Virus record (IMG/VR): IMGVR_UViG_3300033144_001492
Location: 1 to 41,339 of that record
Strand: one strand, 5' to 3'
Length of the DNA stretch: 41,339 bases
From: a virus
Part shown: piece after piece, positions 16,713 through 26,291 of the stretch
Numbering within the stretch: position 1 is the first letter of the stretch
Layout of the letters: every line of letters starts with the position of its first letter
Translations under genes and position numbers: made by a program
Notes under the pieces: model-generated
What the model saw: the letters and a program-made list of their open reading frames with translations, nothing else
Told to the model about the DNA's origin: nothing
Database searches by the model: none

Positions 16713-17508
16713 ACTGCGATTTTATCACACCACGAATCTGGACGCAGACCGTTCAACTTGGAGAGAAGTCTTTCCACTCGGTTCGAAGGCGTATGAATGG
16801 AAGAAGGACAAGAAAGAAGTTTTTTATCGTCAAGACAAGAAAGGTGGATTCTTGTTCACGAACTATGTTGAAAATGGAACAGAGGTCAACGACTTCGATT
16901 TCTTCAATGAAATCAACAATGACATTCTGATTCGTTGTGCAACACGATACATTGTCACAGAGAAGAACTGTGATGGAACGTGGACAGTGGAACACATCGG
17001 AAAATTCTCGATGAATGATTGTGACTTCGACCTTGACCAATGCACCATAAAAGCAAAACAAAATCTGGTGGATGAATACAGTTGCCTAAAGGAGAACAAA
17101 GGAGAGAAGTTCAACATCTTAAATTCTGCGCCAGAAGTGACGGTGTTCTCTCCAGTTCAAAACAATTTTGATTTTATACAATGTAGAAACTCGGACTGGT
17201 TAAGTGCGTTAAATTTACCTTGTGACGGAACTGGTGGATGGAAGAAGTTCTTCCAGAAGACACCAATCAACGCACCAGAACCACAAGTGACAATCTTCAA
17301 TCAAAACACTGGTGATGATTATGACGATTGTTTGGAGTTCCAGACGTTTACTCTCTGGAGTTTTATCGGTTCGCAGACAGTTCACAGTTCGGTTTCAATT
17401 TACTGGACGCACAATCGACTCTGGTTATTGATTCTGGAATGGTCGGATTCACAACGAACGCACTGCGTGATTTCAAAGTATATCGACCAGACACGAACAC
17501 ACTTCTGA
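16693..17508 (+). pseudogene. tail hub or distal tail protein, N-terminal part (frame broken)
   Basis: The first about 210 residues (MTMFQNKLRFYHTTNLDADR, then TWTVEHIGKFSMNDCDFD) read as a genuine tail protein following the tape measure, like distal-tail or hub N-terminal domains. After GDDYDDC the reading frame becomes implausible, with poor codon use, and stops 60 codons later. The -1 frame takes over as good coding sequence at the same point. Adding one T to the TTT at 17331 would join the two frames as DCFGVPDVYS. So this is probably one gene of about 1279 residues with an indel or a programmed slip. An ATG two codons in is an alternative start. Confidence 0.7.
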
Positions 17509-20500
17509 CAATCGTGGCAAATCATCCGAACGACATTCTCTGGTTCGACATTGAAGACGATGACGAAGGTGATGACAAATTTGCGTTCTATTATGATGAC
17601 AACAACATTCTGTTCGCGTATGATTTCACAACTGGAATCACAAGAACGGTGGACACTCCAGTCATTTCAACATACACTGAACAAATCACTGGAAACACAG
17701 TGTTCAACATCAGTTATGGTGAAGGGGTTCTCGTATATCACAACACGACTTCAAATGAATTGAACAGATATTCACCATCGAACTTCATTGTCACTGTGAT
17801 TCAAACTGTTGTGGATTTAAAATTCTTATATTCAGAAGATGGTTTCATCACTTGGTTCAATATTGACGATGAATCAATGTTTCTCCAGAATCGTGATGAC
17901 ACAACTTTCGAGAACATTCTTTTGCGTGACAATGATGGTGACTGTCGATATTTCGCACGAGAAAACGAATGGATTGTTTTTGATGACGAAAATCCAGTCG
18001 GAGTTCAAATCGCAATCAATCTGATAAATCGTGAAGTTTGGTCAGTGATAAATTCAACACCTATCGGAACACCAATTCTTGAACACTACAAAATCGAAAA
18101 TGGATGGTTCTTGTTTTCAATGGTTTCTGTCATTGATTCTGTTTCGTGGCTCGACACAAAAGTTGTCGGAAATCCTTCTGGATTTTATTCATTCACGATT
18201 CCAGTCACCTTTCTTTCACAAGGTGGTGGAGTATTTATGAGTGCGGGAATTGAACGAATCTTTGTTTCTGGTTCTGCGAATCCTATCGGAACAGACCATC
18301 GTGTCTGGTCGATTGATATGGACACACAAGTCGCAACGGAAATTGAAAACATCGGAACGAATCCATTGAATTGTCTTCTAATGAACAACAATGAACAAGC
18401 ACTGTCAACACATCAAGACCGTGTGAACATTGTCAAAGAAGACATTCAACGAGAAGACGAACTTCAAATCTGGTTCAGAGAGAAGACAACGACAATCTCT
18501 GTCGGTGGAAATCCGACTGCACCGTCTGGTGGTTGGTTGTTATATCACGACCAGTCAAATCAATTCGGCACTGCGATATGGGTTCGAAATCCAGCACTCG
18601 CACCACCACCGTTGATTGATATTGCAGAAGGTGGATGTCTGTGTTCAGACGAACTTCCAGACCTTGTCATCGACAATGATGAATGTGAGTCAATCAATCC
18701 GAATGTGGTCACAACTGATTTTGTGATGAATCCGACAACCACGTTGACAGTTCCAACAATCAGAGGAATCATCGAATTTCATCAACCATTCGGACAGACT
18801 CCATTTCAGTCCACATACTACATTGAAAATCCTCGTGACGGTTCAACCTATACGTGGACAGTTGCGGTTGATATGTCAATCATTTCTGGACAAGGAACAC
18901 CGATTCTGATTGTTGAGTTTCAAAATGCTTTTTCAAATCGTGACATCGAATGTCAAGAAACGAATCCGTGCGCAGTCGCACCGATACCACTTGCAACACT
19001 TGAAATTGATGTGGTGTCGTGGAATCTTCTTCCGTCTGGATTGTGCATCCACAACATTCCAGATGTCATCACTCCGAACACATACTCTGGTGGTTCTGGA
19101 ACGGTCATCGGATTCAATATTCCGATGAACGTGTCGAACGGAAGTTCTTCAACGTCAATCGTTCTTCCAGATGGAAGAAGAAAAACAACTGCGATTCACG
19201 ATGGAGTTTCGTCATCCTTTGGAATAGGTGGTTTCCTTTCTGGATGTCCGTCCATTGGTGGTGCAATCACCATTGTTCCGTTTCCTTCTTCTTTGCCTAT
19301 TATATCACCACTCGAAGTGTGTCCGACTGGTGTCCAAACTTATTATGCCGAAACACCTCGTGACGGTTGTCAATATTCGTGGACGGTTGATTCTCCTTGT
19401 TTCATCGTTGGTTCAAACATCGGAACATCTGTTGTTGTTGATATGAATGGCGCGACTGGAATTGAACAACTTCACTTGACAGAACGATGTCCGATTGAAC
19501 CTATTAATTATCAACTGATTGCACCGTGTAATGAATTGCACTCTGATTCGTGGTGGTGGGTTATTGGTAAGGATGTGGAATATGACAACGGAAGACTCTT
19601 GAAGAATGTCATCGAAGACCTTGTGTCATCCATCTGTCCAGAAATCACAACAATTCGTTCTGACTTCTTCCAGTGGAATCCATTGAATCCATCATTGTTT
19701 CATTATGTTTATAACAGACCGACAGAGTACAATTATTTGACCATTCACCAGAAGTCGGACATCAAGAATCCGAACGCAACGGAGAACGCAACAATCGGAA
19801 ATTTGACGTGGAAAGAATTCACAGAATGGATGCGAAAAATTGAGGTTTATTACATTGTGATTGATGGTGAACTTCACATCGAACACATCAGTCGATTCAT
19901 CGGAACTGTCGGACTTGACACAACGGTTCTTCCGTCAAGTGAGTTCGCAGATTTCAGAAGACAGTTTTCTTATGACAAATTTGAAATGGCTCGAATCGAG
20001 GAATTCAAATGGATGGAAGAACAGAACGCAGAGTTTGTCGGATTTCCTATCGAATACAAGGACTTCTCTGGAGAGTACAGTCTTTGCGTGAACGAAGACA
20101 CCAAAGAAGAAGAGTTCAAGGAATTGACAACAGATTTGAAATATATCCAGACGAATCCAGCCGATATTTCAAACAAAGGATTCGTGATTCTTGCGAACAC
20201 ATTTGACGGTGTTGACTACAATGTCATCGAAAATGCTGGAATCATCACTGGAGTTCCGATTCTGAATTCACCGATGTCGATTTCAGTTCTTCAAGATAGG
20301 TTTCTTCGATACAACAGAATCCTTCCGTTCGGAAATATGAACAGAAATTTCACGAACTTCGAGAGTTCACAGTTCTTCAAGAAACAAAAGAAATTCAAAA
20401 TTCCATTTTGTTGTGACACTGTCTTCAATGCGATTGACCTCGTTCGAACGACTCTCGGAGAAGGTCAAATCGAAAGTGCAGAAATTGACTTTGAATCAGA

Positions 20501-20531
20501 CACAATCGAATTAAAACTTAAATACGAATAA
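17325..20531 (+). CDS. large tail hub or baseplate protein, main part (continues the previous frame)
   Basis: This frame has no credible start: a TGA lies just before it and only a TTG is nearby. It is best read as the continuation of the gene at 16693. The first about 370 residues are repeats of beta strands with WF, YDD and NDILWFDIEDDDEGD-type turns, like a beta-propeller. Two Ig/PKD-like modules follow, each with the motif TYY-x-E-x-PRDG-xx-Y-x-WTV, at about 500 and 670. The last about 310 residues (SDSWWWVIGKDVEYDNGRLL, then ITGVPILNSPMSIS and KFKIPFCCDT) resemble a conserved hub C-terminal region. It ends two bases before the next gene. Confidence 0.7.
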   Translation, partial: RLFGVPDVYSLEFYRFADSSQFGFNLLDAQSTLVIDSGMVGFTTNALRDFKVYRPDTNTLLTIVANHPNDILWFDIEDDDEGDDKFAFYYDDNNILFAYDFTTGITRTVDTPVISTYTEQITGNTVFNISYGEGVLVYHNTTSNELNRYSPSNFIVTVIQTVVDLKFLYSEDGFITWFNIDDESMFLQNRDDTTFENILLRDNDGDCRYFARENEWIVFDDENPVGVQIAINLINREVWSVINSTPIGTPILEHYKIENGWFLFSMVSVIDSVSWLDTKVVGNPSGFYSFTIPVTFLSQGGGVFMSAGIERIFVSGSANPIGTDHRVWSIDMDTQVATEIENIGTNPLNCLLMNNNEQALSTHQDRVNIVKEDIQREDELQIWFREKTTTISVGGNPTAPSGGWLLYHDQSNQFGTAIWVRNPALAPPPLIDIAEGGCLCSDELPDLVIDNDECESINPNVVTTDFVMNPTTTLTVPTIRGIIEFHQPFGQTPFQSTYYIENPRDGSTYTWTVAVDMSIISGQGTPILIVEFQNAFSNRDIECQETNPCAVAPIPLATLEIDVVSWNLLPSGLCIHNIPDVITPNTYSGGSGTVIGFNIPMNVSNGSSSTSIVLPDGRRKTTAIHDGVSSSFGIGGFLSGCPSIGGAITIVPFPSSLPIISPLEVCPTGVQTYYAETPRDGCQYSWTVDSPCFIVGSNIGTSVVVDMNGATGIEQLHLTERCPIEPINYQLIAPCNELHSDSWWWVIGKDVEYDNGRLLKNVIEDLVSSICPEITTIRSDFFQWNPLNPSLFHYVYNRPTEYNYLTIHQKSDIKNPNATENATIGNLTWKEFTEWMRKIEVYYIVIDGELHIEHISRFIGTVGLDTTVLPSSEFADFRRQFSYDKFEMARIEEFKWMEEQNAEFVGFPIEYKDFSGEYSLCVNEDTKEEEFKELTTDLKYIQTNPADISNKGFVILANTFDGVDYNVIENAGIITGVPILNSPMSISVLQDRFLRYNRILPFGNMNRNFTNFESSQFFKKQKKFKIPFCCDTVFNAIDLVRTTLGEGQIESAEIDFESDTIELKLKYE

Positions 20532-20533
20532 AA

Positions 20534-22300
20534 ATGAGCAAAATCACACCAGTCACAACTGGACTTCCATTCCATAAACTTCCATTGACTTATGTTGCTG
20601 GAACAACACCAGAAACACCATTCTATTTTCAGAAGAAACAGTGTGTTCGTGATTGTTTTTTTGGAACAATAACAGACAGAAATCATCTTCCATCTTTCAT
20701 TTTGAGAATCAAGATTCCAGAAAATCCATTGTTGAAAATCGAACTGTCAACACCGATGGATTTCGAGATTCAATGTGCAGACGGAACGAATGTCCAGACC
20801 ATTGTTCCAGACTACCGTTTCACAATCAATGGATTCGTGTTCAGTGCGTCTGACCTCGTGTTGATTGCAACACAACCAACACCACCGACAATCGGTGATG
20901 TGTACTATTATGACGATGGAATTCTTCCAGTTGAACTATACACTTGGAATGGTGTTGGATGGAATCAGAGTGGTCAACTGGTGTTGTTCGATGGTGATTT
21001 GATGAATGTCACGAACGAAGGTTTCATTTATGCGTGGAGAAAGGATGACGAATCAACAGAAACAAATCAAGCAAGAAACGGAGAGTGGAAAAAAACTCTG
21101 AATGGATTCCAGTTGTCCGATATTGGTGACGAAACATATTTGATATACAATGGATTTTTGATTGAAGATGTTCCGTGTGGACTGCAACAAATCAAGGTCA
21201 GTTTTCCAACACTTCCAGTGACAACAGAAACTGGTTTCTGGTTGAGTGAACTCGTTGATGTCCGTGACTTCAATCCAGTAAACAATAAATATCACAAACT
21301 AAAATTCACGAATTCGTGCAATCTTGGAAACATTCCATTCAGTGATTTGTCTTTCGGTCAAACATATTATTTCAGTGAAGACACTCTTGTCGGTGAACCA
21401 GATTATGAAACCAAAAACACGAAAGAAGAAGACGGACTCGGCAACGAGAAATTGATTTTCTCCAGAACATCGAAAGTCTTTCAACTGGACACATTGAGTG
21501 TTCCAGAATATATCGTTGACCTCTTCGTTTTTGCAACACAACACGACACAGTTTCAATCACGTTTCCACTGGAGTTCTCGAACAAGTTGACAGAGTTCAG
21601 TCAATATCAAGGAGAGAGAGAAATCGACAATGATTCATTCGATGTGGAATCAGACTGGATTGCGACTGGTTGCTATGCACAAGTGAATCTGAAATTCTCT
21701 CTGGTCGATGATATCATTGACACTGCGTGTTGTCAACAACTTGACAAGGATGCGTGTTTGATTTCTTCATTTGATATCCAGAGAATCGTTGACGCAAGTG
21801 AACAGAGTCTGGTTGAATCAACACCACCATCAGTCGGTGATTGTTTCTTGATTCTCTCTGGTGTTGGTGTTGGTGGATGGTTCGACCATCTGAACGAGAT
21901 TGCGTGTTTCACTGTTGAAGGAACGTGGACATACACAGAACCGACAGAGAACATTGTTGTCAACATTCTTGAAGTGGCAAACTCTGGACTCTGGTTGTGG
22001 ACATCTGTTTCAATCGGATGGAAGAAATTCTCTTCTGTTGAGTGTGTTGGAAATTCATCGTCAACAATCGACATCGAAGGATTCATTCCAGTCGGTGTCA
22101 CTGGCTATGTTTATTACAGAGTGAGTGGTCAATTCACTTACACACTATTTGGAATTTTCACATCAGAGGACTTGTCATCTGGTCAAACAATCACTGGATT
22201 GATTTGCGAAGAGAACTATCAAATCAGAATTCTTGCTCTGTCAAATAACTGTGACTATGGATTCGGAGAGATTGCGAATTGTGGAACTGGTCTGTGTTAA
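20534..22300 (+). CDS. baseplate or tail-tip protein with fibronectin/Ig-like end, unknown family
   Basis: 588 residues, beta-rich with many aromatics and no hydrophobic leader. The N-terminal part has paired cysteines (KKQCVRDCFFG) and a series of YYDDGILPVELYTWNGVGW-type strands like those of carbohydrate-binding or tail-tip domains. A six-cysteine region is near 395-460. The last 80 residues (GVTGYVYYRVSGQFTY, then TGLICEENYQIRILAL) look like a fibronectin type III-like module. It is coupled to the hub gene (2-base gap) and followed by a promoter, so it closes the tip operon. Host binding or tip assembly is inferred. Confidence 0.6.
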   Translation: MSKITPVTTGLPFHKLPLTYVAGTTPETPFYFQKKQCVRDCFFGTITDRNHLPSFILRIKIPENPLLKIELSTPMDFEIQCADGTNVQTIVPDYRFTINGFVFSASDLVLIATQPTPPTIGDVYYYDDGILPVELYTWNGVGWNQSGQLVLFDGDLMNVTNEGFIYAWRKDDESTETNQARNGEWKKTLNGFQLSDIGDETYLIYNGFLIEDVPCGLQQIKVSFPTLPVTTETGFWLSELVDVRDFNPVNNKYHKLKFTNSCNLGNIPFSDLSFGQTYYFSEDTLVGEPDYETKNTKEEDGLGNEKLIFSRTSKVFQLDTLSVPEYIVDLFVFATQHDTVSITFPLEFSNKLTEFSQYQGEREIDNDSFDVESDWIATGCYAQVNLKFSLVDDIIDTACCQQLDKDACLISSFDIQRIVDASEQSLVESTPPSVGDCFLILSGVGVGGWFDHLNEIACFTVEGTWTYTEPTENIVVNILEVANSGLWLWTSVSIGWKKFSSVECVGNSSSTIDIEGFIPVGVTGYVYYRVSGQFTYTLFGIFTSEDLSSGQTITGLICEENYQIRILALSNNCDYGFGEIANCGTGLC

Positions 22301-22344
22301 ATTTTTAAAGACATTGTGTCCTTGACACGCACGGAAATTCTTCG

Positions 22345-22352
22345 TTCTTTTG
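22345..22352 (+). promoter_or_regulatory. probable promoter before the 216-residue tail gene
   Basis: TTCTTTTG followed by CTAAAT matches the phage's TAnnTTTGCTA pattern with one mismatch in the TA. It lies 34 bases before the next ATG, in an intergenic gap. Confidence 0.45.
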
Positions 22353-22386
22353 CTAAATAAATTCGAAAACTAAAAAAATTAATAAA

Positions 22387-23037
22387 ATGAAAAAGTCAAC
22401 AATATTTTTATTTAGTCTTGCAACAATCGGAACAATGTGTTCATTTTTGTTCGGACTTGATTTCTTTGAAATCGCAACTGGTGTCACAACTGCGTTCGCA
22501 CTTCCAGTGTGTCCGACTGGTTGTTCTGCAACACTTGGAACAACTGAAAATGATGAATGTAATCCAGAAACAAACGGTGCGCAAATCGGAAAACTTTATT
22601 TCACGAACATCGGAAATCCTCTTGCAGACTGGACAAGTGCAGTTGAATGGAATGGAAGACTGTCTGACAGTTCTGCAAATGCAGACGCAATCAGAACACT
22701 TCACGTTGTTGCATCGAAACCAGTTCCAGCAAGTGACGAGAAAGAAATCTCTCTCGGAAGAAAGGTGACTGGAAAGAAGACTCACATTGTGAACTATAAA
22801 GTTGACGAAACAAACATCACGAATCACGAATTTTTAAGACAGAACGAATGTGGTGGAAATTACTTGTTCTGGTATGAAACTGTTGAAGGATTGTTGTTCG
22901 GTGGAACGGAAGGAATTGAAGCATCAATGATGATGGATATGGACATTCCAGAGGCGTTGACGGACTTAATCATTTTCAGTGGAAAACTTGAATGGAAAGA
23001 GAAATTCACAGAAGAAAGAATCGCGTCACCTTTATAA
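22387..23037 (+). CDS. probable virion protein with a hydrophobic leader; possible tail tube
   Basis: 216 residues. The first about 38 are lysine then hydrophobic (MKKSTIFLFSLATIGTMC, then a second patch ending TTAFA), like a signal peptide or membrane anchor. The rest is soluble and beta-rich: KLYFTNIGNPLADWTSAVEW, KKTHIVNYKVDETN, and a strand-rich end, DLIIFSGKLEWKEKF. This body looks like a tail structural protein. No tail tube gene is visible in the usual place before the chaperone, and this one has its own promoter, so it is a candidate for the tube. Four cysteines follow the leader (CPTGC, and two later). The role is an inference. Confidence 0.5.
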   Translation: MKKSTIFLFSLATIGTMCSFLFGLDFFEIATGVTTAFALPVCPTGCSATLGTTENDECNPETNGAQIGKLYFTNIGNPLADWTSAVEWNGRLSDSSANADAIRTLHVVASKPVPASDEKEISLGRKVTGKKTHIVNYKVDETNITNHEFLRQNECGGNYLFWYETVEGLLFGGTEGIEASMMMDMDIPEALTDLIIFSGKLEWKEKFTEERIASPL

Positions 23038-23062
23038 TAATTAACTTTTAAAAAGAAAAAAA

Positions 23063-23293
23063 ATGGAATTTATTAACTGCGATATTAAAGCGATACCACT
23101 TGAAGTTCTTGTCAGAGGTCTTTTGACCATCGACACGAATGGTGATGTGGCACTTCGTGTGGTGAACAACACTGATTCTGGAGTTGACCTTCTTGACTGT
23201 GATTTGAAAAACTTATCTCTTGAACAAATTTTGAGGAAAGCAATCATCGTTGATGGTGGTGGAAAACCAGCAATCAACCTTGCGTCACTGTAA
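23063..23293 (+). CDS. 76-residue protein made of two copies of a short tail module
   Basis: The protein is a tandem duplication. Copy one, FINCDIKAIPLEVLVRGLLT, ends with GDVALRVVN. Copy two, LLDCDLKNLSLEQILRKAII, ends with GGKPAINLA. The pattern is DCD-x3-(I/L)-x-LE-x(2)-R, then two hydrophobics, a glycine turn and P/V-A. The same pattern occurs once at the N-terminus of the spike downstream. It is therefore probably an attachment or adaptor module of the tail fibre system. A terminator follows. Confidence 0.65.
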   Translation: MEFINCDIKAIPLEVLVRGLLTIDTNGDVALRVVNNTDSGVDLLDCDLKNLSLEQILRKAIIVDGGGKPAINLASL

Positions 23294-23320
23294 AAAAATA
23301 ACAATCTACTAATCAAAAGA

Positions 23321-23355
23321 AACCACATCAATTCAATCTGGTGTGGTTTTTTTTT
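23321..23355 (+). terminator. terminator between two fibre genes
   Basis: AACCACA pairs with TGTGGTT over a 14-base loop, followed by nine T. The spike gene starts 13 bases later, so read-through probably supplies part of its transcript. Confidence 0.75.
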
Positions 23356-23368
23356 AACTTGATATAAA

Positions 23369-24778
23369 ATGGCGTGTGAAACTGATTTCATCGACTGCAA
23401 CAATGACGAACTCGGCTGGGAACAGTTGTTCAGATTGTTGATTGCAGAACTTCCGTCTGGACAACCAGCAGTCAGAGTCTGTGATTCTGGTGGTGGTGGT
23501 GGTGCAACTGCACTTCCGATAGGAAACTTTGTGTTCGTCAATCCATTAGGAAATGACGGAACTGGTGCGAGAGAAGACTTCCATCTTCCATTCTTGACAC
23601 TTAATGGTGCGAAGAATTCTGCACTTGCTGGTGACACGATTTTCGTCTATGGTGGAACATACAATGAAGCAAACACACTTCACAAAGGAGGTGTGAAATG
23701 GCACTTTATAGGACAACCAGTTCTGAATCTGTCTGCACCTATTGTCTGGACTGATTCTGGTGCGTTCGGTCAACAATTTATAGAGATTGAAGGAAACGCA
23801 ATCGTTAATCACATTGGACTCGGTTCAGTTTTGGACGTAGTGAATACCAACACAGTTGTCAATGTGACATTCAAGTCTGTGACCTCTCTTGCTTATGCAA
23901 GTTTAAGACTTCAAAACGGAAGTGGAATCATCAACATCAATGGAAGGATTGAATGTACCTTGACAAACCATACAATCTACCTTGACGGAAATGCGTCATT
24001 CACAATCAACGCAGAAGAAATCTTCAACAGTGCAACAAGTGGAATCACTTCGTGTATTTATGTGAAGAACAATGCGAACATCTTCACTGGACTGACAGTC
24101 ATCAATTCACGACTTGTTCAGTGTGACGCATTATTTTCTGCGATTCGTCTTGATTATGGTGCGAACACTGGAACAGTGGTTGTGAATGTATCTGACAAAG
24201 TCCACTGGACAAATCTTCTCGGTGGAACATATCCACAAACGAACAATGCAGTTATTGTGATGGGCGGAAATCTTGAAGTCAATGGAAACATTGATGGTGG
24301 AAATGGTCACGCAATTCAGATGTCAACTGCAACACACGACAAGTCGTTGACACACAATGGAAACGCAACGAACAATGGAAATCTTCCACTGGTCGGTCAC
24401 GGTCAGTTCGACATCGCGTTTTGGTTGAGTAACAAAGCAACAATTAAATTGAACGGAATCTATTCATCAAGCAATCCAGACACTGTGACACACGGTGGAA
24501 CAACATCAAAATTGACGGTGGATGGAAGAGTGGAGAACAGTTCAACAGATGTCGGAACAACGACTGGTGTGATACTGGAAAACAGTGCTGGAACAACCAT
24601 ATTCGAATCGTGTGTGATTGTTATGGACTTAGGTGCTGGAACTCCAGAATGTGTCGGTTCACTTGTTGCATCAAACATCAAAATCTTTCACAGTCTTGGT
24701 TCAAACGCAAACGCAAATGTGAACATCACAAATCAAATCACTGGAACAAGTCTGATTGTTGACACTGATTTTGAATAA
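23369..24778 (+). CDS. right-handed beta-helix tail spike or fibre
   Basis: 469 residues. The N-terminus (FIDCNNDELGWEQLFRLLIA, then GQPAVRVCDS) is the short module that is duplicated in the neighbour, then a glycine run acts as a linker. NPLGNDGTGAREDFHLPFLT followed by AGDTIFVYGGTYNEA is the typical entry of a DUF1565/pectate-lyase-like beta helix: a dense set of short strands with N, G and T turns runs to the end. Such spikes bind or cut surface polysaccharide. No catalytic acid pair can be assigned by eye. It is the best candidate for the host-recognition protein. Confidence 0.75.
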   Translation: MACETDFIDCNNDELGWEQLFRLLIAELPSGQPAVRVCDSGGGGGATALPIGNFVFVNPLGNDGTGAREDFHLPFLTLNGAKNSALAGDTIFVYGGTYNEANTLHKGGVKWHFIGQPVLNLSAPIVWTDSGAFGQQFIEIEGNAIVNHIGLGSVLDVVNTNTVVNVTFKSVTSLAYASLRLQNGSGIININGRIECTLTNHTIYLDGNASFTINAEEIFNSATSGITSCIYVKNNANIFTGLTVINSRLVQCDALFSAIRLDYGANTGTVVVNVSDKVHWTNLLGGTYPQTNNAVIVMGGNLEVNGNIDGGNGHAIQMSTATHDKSLTHNGNATNNGNLPLVGHGQFDIAFWLSNKATIKLNGIYSSSNPDTVTHGGTTSKLTVDGRVENSSTDVGTTTGVILENSAGTTIFESCVIVMDLGAGTPECVGSLVASNIKIFHSLGSNANANVNITNQITGTSLIVDTDFE

Positions 24779-24798
24779 CAATTTTAAAACTTTATAAA

Positions 24799-24987
24799 AT
24801 GCAAAAAGAAACAATAATAATGACGGACAACAATGTGACACCAGTCGCGTCAATCTGTGTGGTGTCGATTGACACAACAGTTCAACCACCAGTTGACACA
24901 ACGACAACGGTTGATTATAACAGTTTGACTGCGTCTGAAAAAACACAATTCGACAATTTTGTTGCGATGATAAAAACAAAAGCATAA
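24799..24987 (+). CDS. small acidic protein, unknown function
   Basis: 62 residues, rich in T, V and D, beginning MQKETIIMTDNNVTPVASIC and ending with a short helix (LTASEKTQFDNFVAMIKTKA). A second ATG eight codons in is an alternative start. It sits between the spike and another fibre-region gene with a 4-base gap to the latter, suggesting a fibre accessory or chaperone. No family is recognised. Confidence 0.55.
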   Translation: MQKETIIMTDNNVTPVASICVVSIDTTVQPPVDTTTTVDYNSLTASEKTQFDNFVAMIKTKA

Positions 24988-24991
24988 AAAA

Positions 24992-25594
24992 ATGAGTTTC
25001 AAAACAACTGGTTCAAACATACGAGAGGAACTTCCATATCCGATTAAGACAGTCGAGGTCACGGATTCGGAAATGGCTCAACTGAAAGTGGACTTTTTAA
25101 GTGCATCTGATTTGACACCTTATGTTGTGTGCAACGTTGAAGATGTTAATAATAAAAGTTATTACGAATGGACTGGTTCTGACTGGATTAATTGGTTCTC
25201 CGATGCTGGTGGTGGAACAATCGGTGGTTCTTTCTGTATTGAAAGCAGTGCAGTTTTAACCGTTCCAGAAACAACCTCTGACCAAAACAATTTCAATCCG
25301 ACTGGATTCACTGATGGTGGTGGTGCAGTTGTGAAATATCTGGTGATTCTTGACGCATCAACAAATGACGTTGATGTGACTGGCTTAATCGCACCGAATC
25401 CAGCGAAATATGTTCAAGTTTTATTTCACAATATTGGTGACAAAGAATTCAAATTTCAAGACAACGATTCTGGAAGTATTGCGAACAATCGTTTTCTGTT
25501 TGCAACTGGTGAAAGGAAAATAAAAGAAAATGAAACATTAACTCTGTTTTATAACGTAGCACAAAACAGATGGAAAGAACTTTCAAGACATTAA
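24992..25594 (+). CDS. tail fibre-region protein, unknown family
   Basis: 200 residues with an N-terminal part containing VVCNVEDVNNKSYYEWTGSD (a short beta motif often found in phage fibres) and a glycine-rich hinge at about 75. A C-terminal beta domain follows (KYVQVLFHNIGDKEFKFQDN, then ATGERKIKENETLTLFYN). That last domain resembles the trimeric fibre-tip folds that end in NRWKEL. Codon use shifts slightly toward TTA, AAT and AGT compared with neighbours. A virion role is inferred from place and strand content. Confidence 0.5.
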   Translation: MSFKTTGSNIREELPYPIKTVEVTDSEMAQLKVDFLSASDLTPYVVCNVEDVNNKSYYEWTGSDWINWFSDAGGGTIGGSFCIESSAVLTVPETTSDQNNFNPTGFTDGGGAVVKYLVILDASTNDVDVTGLIAPNPAKYVQVLFHNIGDKEFKFQDNDSGSIANNRFLFATGERKIKENETLTLFYNVAQNRWKELSRH

Positions 25595-25597
25595 ACT

Positions 25598-26239
25598 ATG
25601 AAACTATACATTGAAGACAATCAACCGATTCCAGCGATTCAAATTCTGGAAGACTCTGCACCGATTCCGTCTGGATATACGGAAGGAACATCAATCGAAG
25701 ACTGGTTCAAATTTGCAAGGAATTCACTTGGTGCGTTTTTCGGTTTTAACTTTTTTACTTGGAGAAACAAAATTCAAGAACTCGTGATTGCGATTGTGAA
25801 CTCCGATTTCTCAAACTGGAATGGACTTTCTCCAGAAGAGAAGGAAATCGCATCTGAATTGATTCTCGCACCTTATTCGTTGCGAACTGGAGTCATTTCA
25901 GACGAAGTGGACAAGAGGAACTGGAAGAATCTTGTCATTGTTTCACAAGGAACACTCGTTGATGACATCACTGGACGTTCAAAGATTGTTGAAATTATGC
26001 GTGAAACTGTTTCTGATGAATTAAGGAAAGAAACAATGACAAAAACAGACACTGATTCATTCTTCACGGACGTTTCTGCGATGTTGGACACATTCATCGG
26101 TGCGAACACTCCAGACTTCAAGCAGTGGTTGACGAACGAGGTCGGTTCACCGTATGAATTGGACGGATTCGAGCAAAAATCTTACTTCTCACAAGCAAGA
26201 GAAGACTATCTTCTGGACATCTACAATGGACAGTTTTAA
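25598..26239 (+). CDS. tail fibre-region protein, unknown family
   Basis: 213 residues, with N-terminal prolines and strands (NQPIPAIQILEDSAPIPSGY) then an entirely helical body (EDWFKFARNSLGAFFGFNFF, SPEEKEIASELILAPYSL). It follows the previous gene after 3 bases. It closes the tail module, since composition and function change immediately afterwards. No enzymatic motif is seen. A baseplate or fibre-assembly role is a guess from position. Confidence 0.45.
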   Translation: MKLYIEDNQPIPAIQILEDSAPIPSGYTEGTSIEDWFKFARNSLGAFFGFNFFTWRNKIQELVIAIVNSDFSNWNGLSPEEKEIASELILAPYSLRTGVISDEVDKRNWKNLVIVSQGTLVDDITGRSKIVEIMRETVSDELRKETMTKTDTDSFFTDVSAMLDTFIGANTPDFKQWLTNEVGSPYELDGFEQKSYFSQAREDYLLDIYNGQF

Positions 26240-26291
26240 TTGTTGGAATTTTCCAGATTTTGTTGATAAAAGTGAACATTAATTAAAAAAT

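Noticed and set aside
17328-17508. separate gene starting at a TTG
   Set aside because: TTG starts are not used elsewhere here and coding quality continues from the upstream frame, which favours one broken gene.
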